This document shows, piece after piece, positions 36,901-45,242 of a stretch of DNA of 47,540 nt; within the stretch, counting starts at the first letter, position 1, and each line of letters opens with the position of its first letter. The notes below the pieces were generated by a model that saw only the letters and a list, made by a program, of their open reading frames with translations, did no database searches and had not been told where the DNA came from. The translations under genes and the position numbers were made by a program. The stretch is from Acanthaster planci (Eukaryota > Echinodermata > Asteroidea > Valvatida > Acanthasteridae). The stretch is from the NCBI RefSeq assembly GCF_001949145.1, contig NW_019091473.1, forward strand, positions 306,018 to 353,557. The letters are read 5' to 3'.

Positions 36901-39900
36901 AATTGAATATCACAATTGAACTCTCCATCTGTATTATGTATAAACTCTGAGTCAGTAAAAAAAAAAATTGAAGAAGAAATCAAGCATGCAAAACAGGCAC
37001 AACTTCAAACGCGTTTATCTCGGAACGTCATAATCTTAGATAGGTCAGATCGTGGTACGACCGACGAATTTAAGTGGAGGGTATAAAATTTTTGTTCTCG
37101 TGCTACAAGATTCTTCTAGTTCTCCATGACTATTTCAGGTTCTTTTAAATAGGCATGAAGGGCAGAAGTCAAGACTATGCCAGACCAATAGTGCAGAATC
37201 AAAGCCCATGTTGAAAGGGTGACATATCAGATAAACTTTGGAAACCAAATGATACTAATAAAAACAAAAACAGTTGCCCTTGGGCATCCTACTGATCACC
37301 TCACCTCGATCGTGTAACTTGGTACTGATGCTTCATGTGCCTCATTCAGAAGACCAGTATCCAATTCGTAAGTGTGACGTCACTTCAGTTTAAACCACGC
37401 CCACTGCACATGTACTGCACATAGTGTTGCATGCATTGATTGCCTTTTACATGCAACCATGGAACCGGAAGTTAACGCACAACTTCAGCAATCATCCTGT
37501 GGGAGCCTGCCAATTGTGGCACATCTGCCTTTGTGACAGAGCCACTTATGAACCGTATTAGGAATTGGGCTTAATATGACAACTACATTTCATTGCTCCA
37601 GTGCTGTGGAGGCTATTCTGAGAGCCTCACCAAACATGGTCAACATTCCAAAAGAGGACGGCTTCACGGCACTACACCTTGCTGCCCTCAACGGCCTTCC
37701 AGATATCATTTTGACCCTCATTAAACAGGTAATTCACAGAAAACAAAAACCTGGTCATGATGACAAGATTAATTGATGTCTATAATGACAGGAAGTTGTC
37801 TTGTTGGTTAGGCTGACAAGATGGCATGTTTGGCAGAGCCAGAAATGTTTATGTTATTAAGAACACGTTTTTACGTAGAAGTAGTTCCCCTTTAAAAATG
37901 TTTAACTTTAATTTAGAGTTCTTGATTTTTTTCTAGTAGTGTGCCCCCCTGTTTATTTGTTTAAGCCCCAGCTTCCCCCATGTAGAGTTACCACATGGTC
38001 TGGTCACACTCAGTGTAGCAGATCAGCAGAGACCAGTCACCTTCAAATGCACCTATGTATTGTTCCTCCTAACTGGAGTCTGGTTTTTCTGCTTGAGCCC
38101 TATTCTGCTGGAACTCAGTGGTTGAAGTCTGAGTGTAAACTCATAAGGTCCATTTTACGCACTGTGTTGGGTTTGGGTTTTGAGTCTTTTAAAGTTTTAG
38201 TCTTTTGGTGTTGTTTTTAGTCCTTGAGTCCTTTTAGGTTTTTTTTTCATTTTTCCTGTATTTTTTCATTAACAAATTTTTTTTGTCCTTTTTTTAATTC
38301 AAATATTGGTGTCTGAGTCCTTGTTAATTCAGTTTCCTGCGAGTTTTCTTTCAAAGATGCTTGGTTTAGTTAGAGTGTTTGTTGTTTTGCGAATTCCCTA
38401 TAGTGATCCATTTTCCCTGTTACACATGCATCTATCTTAGTCTAGGACTTATCTTGTCAAGATGACAGGTGGAATGCTGCAGTTTAGATAACTTGAATGA
38501 TGACAAGTTTTCGTTGTCTGTGCAGTCTGTTCTAATTGACATTCATTTCATTGCCTGCCCTCAATATTTTTTGAAACTGAAGCGAGGGTTAGAAATTTGA
38601 TGATTTAAACCTTTTTCAAGGTTCGTGACACTACCTCTCAAACAGACTTATTCAATAGGCCAAGCTTTCATCGCAAACATTGGCCATTAACTCTCTCAGT
38701 ACACTGCATATTCTAGCCATGCTCGTCATACTTGTGAGAATGAATGTCAGGCTTAAATCATATCATTGAGTGATTGAGTGATTGTGTTTAGAATACTATA
38801 GGGCAGGGCTCAGTGGATTGGTCTACTCTGGTACGTTCTTCAGGTCTAAATGTCATCCTTGGCTTTTTCAAACACTTTTTAGGAAATGGTTGTTTCTAAA
38901 ATGTTGTCATTTTTTAAGATTAATTTTGACAAATCAAAATTAATTTTGTTATAAGAATATGCAGGTGTATAGTAATCTAGGATGGGAACACGTAATATGT
39001 GTAAAGGATTAAATTTCATACGTCTAAACAACATACTGGAAGTACACTCATTTGAAGCTCATTTCATTCACCAAGGGCAACTGCAACAAGGAATTGAAGA
39101 ATATTAATGAGCAGACGGCATTGCATCTGGCCATAGATAAGACACACAACAAGTGCATTGAGGCTCTCGTTAATAATGGTGCTAACGTGAATGCCCAGGA
39201 CAAAGATGGTGACACCAGTCTTCATCTGATCATGATGAAAGCTTCCATGAAAGACGTCATGCAGTGTACACCAATGGGAAAGGTAAGCCAGTGGGTTATT
39301 TAAGAGGAATACCTTGGGATGTTTGATGGCAGTAGAAGGTCACTCCTGCATTGAAACAGTTGTGTACATGCATATAATTTGCTGGCACTAGGGTCTAGTA
39401 CACCTGTAAAGGAAATATAGATGAAGTTGGTCACACTGAACAAAAGATAACCTGGTGGAATGACCAAGAGGAAAATGAAGTAACAGATTACATAATGATG
39501 GACATAAAAATCAAAATAAGGGTACTAATACAGCAAATCGAGATGATGAAATTGTATTTTCTGTGGGAACACAAAACTCTGACTTTGTGCCAGGGGATAA
39601 CATAGAAGATCGATAAAAAATAGAAGCCCAAGTTTGCTTTGAATTAATGTTGAAATGCTAGCAGACCACAACTGGTTGAGTTTCTAAGAAATTTAAGGCT
39701 TTTTTAGGGAACAGTATATGCAATCTTCTGCCGAGATATAAATGCAATGTCAAGTTTTACTTGAAAGCTGCATAGTCAACTACTAAATCTATGTATCAGT
39801 TGATGTGAACGTAAATGTTGGCTTTGCGATGTCACACACACTGCCCCAATTGCATTTTGATATTTGGCCATAGTCTAACACTCATGCAACATTTTCGTGA

Positions 39901-40498
39901 CTATTTTAGTTGTTGGACCTGGTTCAACAAATAGGCCGTGAAGGCAGTTCCTCTGACGAAAGATCCAACCTGGTTGCCATAGCAGTCTACCTAGTTAAAA
40001 ATGGCGCCGACATCAACATCAGGAATAAAAAAGGGAGCACTGTGCTTGATGTCACCCTTAATCCTGGGGTTGAGAAGCTACTTAAGGATATTTACCAACT
40101 GAAAAGGTGAGGCTGTTTTCACACTTCATTTCTTGTAAGCTAGTTTTCCTTTATATTTGCTCCTTGAACTGGATAGATCATTGGCATCTCTTAGATACTC
40201 CTCGCACAAGATACAGATGGTATCATGCATCATGGAGCATGTTTAGGTGAGAACCACTTGTTGACTTGTGCATGGAGCCCGACTCATGCAATTAATTAAT
40301 GCATGCAATTAAAACACTGCCAGATTGCAAAAGCATGCAGCAACACAGCTGGAATATGAACACATCTGATTTGCTGATATCAAAAACATTTCATTGCTCC
40401 ATGGAAAGCTAGCACTGCTCACAGCACTGATTTATGTTTTTTGTTCCAGGGTTGAACGGGCAACGACATCCAAAAATGACAACTGTAAAGTCAGCTAA
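18828..40498 (+). CDS. Mind bomb-like protein (MIB2-like), 15 exons, no RING finger
   Basis: I assembled 15 coding exons whose GT/AG borders and phases all agree, giving 2181 nt (726 aa plus taa). Domains in order: MIB/HERC2 domain 1 (aa ~4-71, [18 protein letters not shown]); ZZ zinc finger (Cys80, 83, 95, 98, 104, 107, His113, His117); MIB/HERC2 domain 2 (aa ~149-227, [16 protein letters not shown]); one MIB-specific repeat (aa ~233-312); then nine or so ankyrin repeats (aa ~345-705), for example [15 protein letters not shown]. Order and ankyrin similarity match MIB2/MIB1, E3 ligases that bind Notch-ligand tails and promote their endocytosis. Known MIBs carry two MIB-specific repeats and C-terminal RINGs; this model has one repeat and no RING. 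The start is the only Met directly before domain 1, after an in-frame stop, in a good context (gaagccATG). The protein cannot be a ligase by itself unless RING exons lie further away. Confidence 0.85.
18937..19776 (+). other. MIB-like intron 1
   Basis: 840-bp intron with borders gtaagt...ttttcag. A 65-codon frame at 19442-19639 has no support as an exon. Confidence 0.75.
19777..19881 (+). CDS. MIB-like exon 2
   Basis: 105 nt, acceptor ttttcag and donor gtatgcc. It encodes the second half of MIB/HERC2 domain 1 ([30 protein letters not shown]). A near-copy of this exon lies at 45243-45347. Confidence 0.9.
   Translation, partial: PQEFGYDGTQAVQLTIALGEPVASMIYGFMTMPS
19934..20651. mobile_element. 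700-bp nonautonomous DNA transposon with ~141-bp terminal inverted repeats
   Basis: The element body is 19943-20642. Left arm 19943-20083 and right arm 20501-20642 are inverted copies with roughly 80-85% identity by eye; both contain gcggactcgatcgagcata and cttgggaatctcctacaa in opposite orientation. The body is flanked on both sides by the exact 9-base sequence taaagctgg (19934-19942 and 20643-20651), a target-site duplication. Long inverted repeats with a 9-bp duplication fit the Mutator-like superfamily best, although the CAG...CTG-type termini resemble hAT. The 417-bp core has no transposase. It sits in intron 2 of the MIB-like gene. Confidence 0.85.
20652..21980 (+). other. MIB-like intron 2, 3' part
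   Basis: No supported exon. It ends with the acceptor cttcccaatag before the ZZ exon. Confidence 0.6.
21981..22152 (+). CDS. MIB-like exon 3 (ZZ zinc finger)
   Basis: 172 nt, donor gtaagtatt. It encodes the complete ZZ finger: CDGC, KCLEC, LCHGC and the two His of KHDLGH. This domain sits between the two MIB/HERC2 domains in Mind bomb proteins. Confidence 0.92.
22153..23584 (+). other. MIB-like intron 3
   Basis: 1.4-kb AT-rich intron, borders gtaagt...catttcag. Nothing else recognised. Confidence 0.75.
23585..23691 (+). CDS. MIB-like exon 4
   Basis: 107 nt, acceptor tttcag, donor gtatgag. It encodes a linker and the first half of MIB/HERC2 domain 2 ([17 protein letters not shown]). Confidence 0.9.
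23877..24068 (+). CDS. MIB-like exon 5
   Basis: 192 nt, acceptor ttgacag, donor gtaagaaa. It encodes the second half of MIB/HERC2 domain 2 ([39 protein letters not shown]). If the donor is not used, the frame runs on to a taa at 24134-24136. Confidence 0.9.
24069..24137 (+). other. possible intronic-polyadenylation end of a short MIB-like isoform
   Basis: Read-through of exon 5 adds 22 residues after LPRLG ([16 protein letters not shown]...) and stops at 24134-24136. The stop codon lies within an aataaa hexamer at 24132-24137. This could yield a ~250-aa MIB-ZZ-MIB isoform, but there is no transcript evidence. Confidence 0.3.
24138..26163 (+). other. MIB-like intron 5 remainder
   Basis: Two X-box-like motifs (gttgccatggaaat near 24310, gtttccatggtaac at 24788-24801) are the only features noted. 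Several short open frames on both strands lack support. Confidence 0.5.
26164..26285 (+). CDS. MIB-like exon 6
   Basis: 122 nt, acceptor caaaacag, donor gtaagttc. It encodes the start of the MIB-specific repeat ([29 protein letters not shown]). The acceptor's pyrimidine tract is modest, but phase fits both neighbours. Confidence 0.82.
26286..27177 (+). other. MIB-like intron 6
   Basis: 892-bp AT-rich intron with borders gtaagt...acctcag; nothing else recognised. Confidence 0.7.
27178..27334 (+). CDS. MIB-like exon 7
   Basis: 157 nt, acceptor tccacctcag, donor gtaattgg. It encodes the second half of the MIB-specific repeat ([20 protein letters not shown], then [10 protein letters not shown]) and a charged linker. 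Confidence 0.88.
27335..27912 (+). other. MIB-like intron 7
   Basis: 578-bp intron without recognised features. A second MIB-specific repeat would be expected here in a canonical Mind bomb gene; none is seen. Confidence 0.65.
27913..28076 (+). CDS. MIB-like exon 8 (linker and first ankyrin repeat)
   Basis: 164 nt, acceptor gctaaag, donor gtgagc. It encodes a Leu-rich amphipathic linker ([19 protein letters not shown]) and the first ankyrin-like unit ([20 protein letters not shown]). The acceptor is weak (few pyrimidines), but both phases match. Confidence 0.78.
28077..29441 (+). other. MIB-like intron 8
   Basis: 1.37-kb AT-rich intron, borders gtgagc...tttttcag; short frames on both strands lack support. 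Confidence 0.7.
29442..29593 (+). CDS. MIB-like exon 9 (ankyrin)
   Basis: 152 nt, acceptor tttttcag, donor gtgcgc (less usual after gt). It encodes [20 protein letters not shown] and the next repeat's start [14 protein letters not shown]. Confidence 0.88.
29594..29973 (+). other. MIB-like intron 9
   Basis: 380-bp intron. The upstream frame stays open for 63 codons into it, but the added residues show no ankyrin pattern and exon 10 continues the repeat cleanly. Confidence 0.7.
29974..30139 (+). CDS. MIB-like exon 10 (ankyrin)
   Basis: 166 nt, acceptor ccaaacag, donor gtgagt. It encodes [20 protein letters not shown] and [20 protein letters not shown], strong ankyrin consensus. Too short for a start-to-stop frame search to find. 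Confidence 0.9.
30364..30518 (+). CDS. MIB-like exon 11 (ankyrin)
   Basis: 155 nt, acceptor tttgcag, donor gtaagttt. It encodes [20 protein letters not shown] and [15 protein letters not shown] and ends two bases into a codon that exon 12 completes across a 7-kb intron. Confidence 0.87.
30572..32919. other. 5' flank of the decayed transposase gene, no gene seen
   Basis: AT-rich sequence inside the proposed element. A G-run (atcggggggggg) occurs near 32718. Short frames on both strands at 31184-31511 overlap each other and have no support. Confidence 0.4.
32920..35460 (+). pseudogene. decayed transposase-like gene (SDGCIGQN family)
   Basis: Protein remnants in a consistent order but several frames. 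A possible acidic 5' exon lies at ~32930-33036 (donor gtaagt) with an acceptor at ~33313. An open frame at 33454-33984 contains [15 protein letters not shown]. Then come a Cys/finger-like stretch with [20 protein letters not shown] (~34070-34130), [13 protein letters not shown] (~34240), [20 protein letters not shown] (~34402), [11 protein letters not shown] (~34605), [10 protein letters not shown] (~34829), [19 protein letters not shown] (~34950) and a C-terminal end (~35041-35460). I recognise this as a repetitive invertebrate protein family with an RNase H-like/DDE-type core, widespread in animals with active DNA transposons; the superfamily name is uncertain. At least five frame changes or stops show it is dead. 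It lies in the same orientation as the host gene, in its intron. Confidence 0.65.
35461..37042. other. 3' flank of the decayed transposase gene
   Basis: AT-rich sequence with no supported gene. It holds the 24-base palindrome at 36777-36800 and an A12 run near 36959. Confidence 0.4.
36777..36800. repeat. perfect palindrome agtgacctat-ctgc-ataggtcact
   Basis: Ten-base arms with a four-base centre, containing tgacct and aggtca separated by eight bases. It lies near the right end of the proposed transposon. Confidence 0.8.
37071..37601 (+). other. MIB-like intron 11, 3' part
   Basis: No supported exon. Near 37375 a CRE-type tgacgtca and a nearby ccacgccc could be regulatory. Confidence 0.45.
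37602..37728 (+). CDS. MIB-like exon 12 (ankyrin)
   Basis: 127 nt, acceptor ttgctccag, donor gtaattc. It encodes [20 protein letters not shown] and [20 protein letters not shown]. The first base completes the codon split across the 7-kb intron. Confidence 0.9.
37729..39075 (+). other. MIB-like intron 12
   Basis: 1.35-kb intron. A T-rich stretch near 38230-38300 and a small repeat of gagtgatt near 38767 are the only features noted. Confidence 0.65.
39076..39282 (+). CDS. MIB-like exon 13 (ankyrin)
   Basis: 207 nt, exactly 69 codons, acceptor caccaag, donor gtaagcc. It encodes [40 protein letters not shown] and a divergent tail. Confidence 0.87.
39283..39909 (+). other. MIB-like intron 13
   Basis: 627-bp intron, borders gtaagcc...attttag; nothing else recognised. 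Confidence 0.7.
39910..40106 (+). CDS. MIB-like exon 14 (last ankyrin)
   Basis: 197 nt, acceptor ctattttag, donor gtgaggc. It encodes [20 protein letters not shown] and [20 protein letters not shown]. The position matches the last ankyrin of MIB2, after which the family normally continues to RING fingers. Confidence 0.88.
40107..40449 (+). other. MIB-like intron 14
   Basis: 343-bp intron, borders gtgaggc...ttgttccag. Confidence 0.7.
40450..40498 (+). CDS. MIB-like exon 15 (terminal)
   Basis: The acceptor tttttgttccag and phase fit exon 14. It completes an Arg codon, encodes [15 protein letters not shown] and stops with taa at 40496-40498. No domain. An alternative route from exon 14 leads to 40963. 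Confidence 0.68.
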
Positions 40499-40962
40499 AT
40501 GCATTTGGTGACGATAGAATGATGGCATAATGTCAACTGAGAATACACATTGCAAATATTGCCAGATTCTAACGTTACATGATGTTGACATTAAAATGCA
40601 TCAACAATTGATGAAAACCCTGTTTACTGAATCTAATAACCAATTCAAGACACAATATCAGTGTGTGGATCGAAAACAAACCTTATCTTTTGTAACTCAG
40701 ATCCTAACCTTATGGGTCAAATGCATTTTAAGGCAGTGCAATTTTGATAAAAAATATGACAGTAGCATGTGCCCCCACTCAGAAGGTTAAAAGCTTATTA
40801 CAGCTTTCTTGATGGCAGCATTGTTTTTTAATCTACAGTCATTGTCTTAAAATATGGCTTAACTTCAGTCCACTGATTTTCTTTGTAAGCTTTTTAAAAA
40901 CTCTTACTTACAAATAACGATCCAAAAAGCTACATCACATCATGTGGCCTCGTGTTTTTAAG
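40499..40962 (+). other. 3'UTR or downstream intron, no gene seen
   Basis: An 86-codon frame at 40530-40790 has no recognisable features and is matched by an antisense frame; it is treated as noncoding. Confidence 0.4.
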
Positions 40963-41011
40963 AGAAAAAGAACTTGTGCTGCAAACCCAGCGCCTTCAAA
41001 AAGTTGATCAA
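40963..41011 (+). other. candidate alternative exon 15' of the MIB-like gene
   Basis: A 49-nt stretch after gtttttaag and before gtaagg has the phase required by exon 14. It would encode EKELVLQTQRLQKVDQ, a short coiled-coil-like peptide with no stop. Its downstream partner could be 42025-42078. Confidence 0.3.
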
Positions 41012-42024
41012 GTAAGGTGTACACTTCCCATATCCATTTATAGAAATGGTGTTTGGAAAGCATGAGTCTGTTCAGTTAAAAGATGGATAGAAAATATATG
41101 TATTGTATTATTACCTGTATTGTACACTCAGAAGTTCAGATGTATGAACGCAGGATGCTAGGCATTGCTACAATTGGCGCTCGATCTGCAATTTGATGTT
41201 TTTTCCCTTTATCACAGAAAACCAATCCATGTTATTCTGTAATCAAATTTGTTCTCTGACTTTACAGAAAGTCTTTTGTTTAGAATTTGGCCCGCTTAAA
41301 ATTATGTTCCTTATTATTCTATACGTGCCTTTAATGTAGTTGTGTAAATAGTTCGGGTCTTCGGAATTCTGTGAAAAACGAGTATGTACCATTTAATTGT
41401 AAAGTGCAAATAACATCACTACTTTTGTTGAAATATCAGCTAAAAACAAGTTAGATATAAAGCCAAGTCAAATTTTGGTTAAGGGCTGATCCGGGGGCCA
41501 ACAGGGCCATGCCCCAGAAAAAATGACGATGATGTTTCATCTCTTCTTCAAAAAGCCCGGAAATGCAGTTTCACCCTCCAGAAAGGCCATACAAAGTTAC
41601 ATGGAGAAAAACATGCTTTATGGCCCAAAAACATAGTTTGCGCCTCCCCCCCCCAAAAAAAATGGTTTCGGATTCTCCTTTGTTATTGGTTGAATTTTGT
41701 TACCGACGAAGATCCGGCACTTAGTAATAAATAGCTCATGGACAAACCGTTTCTGTTTTTGTACACGACCTACTCTGTTTGGGCTATGAACAACTTTCAT
41801 GAGAGCACTTTTACTGATTTAGATCCTAGAAAATATAAATAAGCTTACTTATGATAAACCGTGTAGAATGTATGTCCAAGTCATGGATTTGCGTAAATCA
41901 ATGGACAGAGGATTTCGCACAATGTAAGGGAAAAGATTTGAAGATAGACTACGTCTCGTTTTTACTTCTCCCATTTCTTCCTTTTCTATTCGCTTTCCTT
42001 TTCATTTGTTGGTTTTGCTTGCAG
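41012..42024. other. gene-free stretch or alternative intron
   Basis: AT-rich sequence ending in an outstanding pyrimidine tract (about 41957-42024). No RING-type Cys pattern was found. Confidence 0.4.
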
Positions 42025-42078
42025 ACAGCAACAGAACTGCCCCGAAGCTCGATATCGCTGGTGCTGATTTCAGTGTGA
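42025..42078 (+). other. candidate alternative terminal exon
   Basis: It follows a very strong acceptor (a ~60-base pyrimidine-rich tract, then ttgcttgcag). In the phase delivered by the 40963-41011 exon it encodes TATELPRSSISLVLISV and stops with tga at 42076-42078. No domain and no RING. Confidence 0.28.
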
Positions 42079-42767
42079 CCGGCGCAAGCGTTCTCATTCC
42101 TTGAATGGTATCGGGCCCCTCATTGTGGCTTAAAACGATTACAAGAATACAGCGAAAAGCTCCCTATTGTCACTACAAAAGAATTCCCCTGTAGTTTAGT
42201 TTAAGGCATTTTAGTGCTTGCCAAATCTGCACTTACACTGCCGCGAATAATTCCATTTGTTATAATGAATGTCCATGCAAGTGAAAACACAGCAGCCTCA
42301 CGCGTAAACGAATAGCGGGCAGATCGTTCGAGTAATTAGCCATGACAAAACTACATGTTTACGATTATAATCATATTTCGCGGCAACGCCGTGGTCAGTT
42401 TCGGCCAAACCAACGGACAAAATATGGCTGTCTATATATGACAAGAAAAAACTACTGATCATCGTCTAAGAGCAAATTTCTTTACTTCAAATCATGATCA
42501 CTTTTGCGGTGATACGGTTTCAATTCCATTACTATGACCTCATCAGGTGGAGTTGTTTGAATGCATGCAGTGATATGCCTTGAAGGAAATTAGTCTGAAA
42601 GCACCTAGCGATACATAAGTTGTTTAAACAAAGTGGCGTAGGTCCAATTACTTACATTGATCGAACAAGCCAATCTCGTACTTCTTAATTAACAATTTAC
42701 ACGCATATGAATACGACAATAGAACTTAGTAACCAGTAGGGGATCCACTGATAATATTCAGATAACT
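42079..42767. other. gene-free stretch
   Basis: No supported exon or repeat. Confidence 0.4.
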
Positions 42768-42911
42768 CAATAGTATGCAGACTCCATAAAGACTAATGAA
42801 AGCCATGTTTGATTCAATATTTCGTTCTTTCCTGAAGATGTTCTGAATAAAGAACGAAATATTGAATCAAACATGGCTTTCATTTGTCTTTATGGAGTCT
42901 GCATACTATTG
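42768..42911. repeat. near-perfect hairpin, 63-bp arms
   Basis: Left arm 42768-42830 and right arm 42849-42911 are reverse complements at 62 of 63 positions, with an 18-base loop. A 12-base direct repeat (agaacttagtaa) occurs at 42721-42732 and 42912-42923; the second copy abuts the right arm. The high identity suggests a recent origin, as a MITE-like fold-back or inverted duplication. Confidence 0.92.
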
Positions 42912-45242
42912 AGAACTTAGTAAGCTAGCAGAGGTACTGTACATTCCGTCGTACGCGTCCGCATATGTACAGAATCTTTCATTTGTACACTGTACAGGTA
43001 CTTTAGAGATGCGCAGTCTGTACAAAGTCTGAAAGGGTAGCTGCAATGGAATTGTACCTTCAATATACCTGCAAAATACACATAATTATGTGTCTAAGTT
43101 AACCTTATTTTCAATGTGTGTTGTGAAGGGTATTTTACTGCCTTTTTGGATTTATGCTAATTTATTACCATTTTCATGAGCAAACTGTGATGTCATCCCC
43201 GAAAGAAAGCCCCGATGTCTCATTGGTTTGTTCTCCTTTTGGTGTTCTGGGTTCACTATTTTAACAGAAAAACCAATGCCCTGGATTACGGTATGTCTTC
43301 CTTGGATGACATCACAACAGCGCCTTCACGCACGGATGATGTTAATTATAAATATATTTTTTAATGCATTGTTCAACACAGTTAACCAAATAAAGATGAA
43401 AATAGTTTCCACACATTGAAGGAGACTGAACAGTTGCAGAAGAATTATGTCTTAGAAAAATTTCATTGCAGCTACACTTCAAAAAAATCTCAAATTTTAG
43501 AAAATTGCCAAAGAGGCCACTGTAGATCTCATCAATAATTTTCCATCATTATATTAATTATGCAGTACTGCAAATTAAAGTCTGAAAAGTATTTTTACCT
43601 AACAGTTGTATTGAAAAAAAGATGAGTGAAATGCTAATAGAATTTGTTACCAATTTCGACAGCACCACGATTTCACTGGGTAGACGTATTGTGAATGCTG
43701 GGGAAAACAACCTGTGCCTTGGGATTTGGATGGTATGATCCGAAGTTTGAAACCAAATTATTTGCGAAACTTACGTTTGAATAATGTTAAGCTTAAATGA
43801 CTACTGAGTTTTAAACTTTTGGTGTATATGGGTATTTTGCGCATGTCATTTGCCACAAAAAATAAAATTTACTGCTTCTAATCGTTGTGTTACTTTTATC
43901 CTGTTTGTAAGCCCATCCTCCAAAAAGCCAAGCATTTTTGCATGATAATAGGCTCAGCAAAATAACCTTTTTAAGGACTTGGCTGCCCCATGCCGAAGTA
44001 GGTAATTGTTTTTTTTTAAATTCGGGACGGTCGTAGCACGGCTGGGTCTATATGTGTGTCTATCTCTGCGTGTAGAGCGAAGACCTAGACCAAGCTCTAG
44101 AAAACACTAGACTGGTTCCCGTCCTGTACGTAGTCTCCAGAAGTCTAACAGACGTCCTCCAAACAAAGGGACCGGTAGCAGGTCACCGTGATCAACGGAG
44201 ACTTAGCAAGGATCATGGTACTTGTGTTTTATTTGCGCCCCCACTGAAACGTAACTCATGTTAAAGCATTGCGGTTGGCTTGACAGAAAGTTAAATATGC
44301 AGCATCCGAATTGACAGAGCTAACTGCAGCTAGGTACTGGTCCCTATTATGATGGGGGACGATGACCAGTCCATATACAGGTAATAGATTCGGGTGTTCG
44401 CTGGGAAGGGGCCGTTCTAACATAATTTGCTCCAAGGGGTCAGCTGGTCGTATTACTGCCTGGTTGAATGGCCTGGGCAGGAATACTCTGAACACTGCCA
44501 ATAGCAATACCATGATTAGGGACCCTCAGGAAAAACATTTCTCAGCCTCACCATACATTTCCTTCACGTAAAATGACACACTGAACTGGTAATACGAAAA
44601 TCAAACAATGTGATTTTGGAAGTGTTTAATTGTTGACAAAGTTACAAAAAAGCGTCTTCTTTTGAATTTTGCCTTGGATGTAATAATAGGACATTTTAAC
44701 TCAATTATTATTTTGAAAAGCGGGCAGGGGAAGACTGCTCACTGACTCACTGTTGCCAAGCTTAGAATCACAGACCTTCGTCACCATGACCTCTTTTTGG
44801 CAAATTTTCCCGGACACAAATATTAGAGTTTGTTTCGCAAACCCCAAAAGAATTCAGGTCGGAAGGTTTGATGTCATCCTACAATTCGCCCTCTATTGTC
44901 TGGTATGTACGTTTAACGTATCACGTGATGTCATTAAAATTCGTTGACTCAGTGAAACGCTACAGGGGTGCAAATAGGCCCCTTTTCTTATTTTTGACTT
45001 TCAAATTTTGGTTGTTGTTGTTGTTTCCTTTGTCAATTAAGTTTATGAATAAAAGTCGGTGGTGGAGCAGAAACTGACCAGATTTTAACGGCTAGGTAAT
45101 GAAAACCTCAACAGAATTAAAATTGAAAAGTTACAATATCTTTCGAGTCCTTCCTCATCCCTGCATTAAATTGAAGAATTTGCTACATTTAAGCCTTGTT
45201 TGCAGTTTTGCTTAAACAAGGACCACTGAACTTTGTTTTCAG
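42912..45242. other. gene-free stretch
   Basis: No copy of MIB-like exon 1 was found here on the + strand, although exon 2 has a copy at 45243. An 85-codon antisense frame at 44256-44513 and its sense overlap are unrecognised. GC content rises around 44030-44560, suggesting a different repeat, but no family is identified. Confidence 0.4.

Larger units (their letters stand above)
30544..37070 (+). mobile_element. putative 6.5-kb DNA transposon in MIB-like intron 11
   Basis: A 28-base sequence at 30544-30571 (including cataccacgatctga) is matched in reverse complement at 37043-37070 with about four mismatches. The pair encloses the decayed transposase-like gene near its middle. A second inverted match (cttcgtgaaaa at about 31383 against ttttcacgaag at about 36769) supports a common unit. 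No target-site duplication was identified and the superfamily is not assigned. The boundaries are therefore a proposal, but the intron is unusually long only because of this stretch. Confidence 0.5.

Noticed and set aside
40530-40790. 86-codon frame after the MIB-like stop
   Set aside because: No domain, no RING pattern, and an antisense frame of similar quality overlaps it.
44256-44513. 85-codon antisense open frame
   Set aside because: No recognisable domain; a sense frame overlaps it and the area looks like unassigned repeat sequence.
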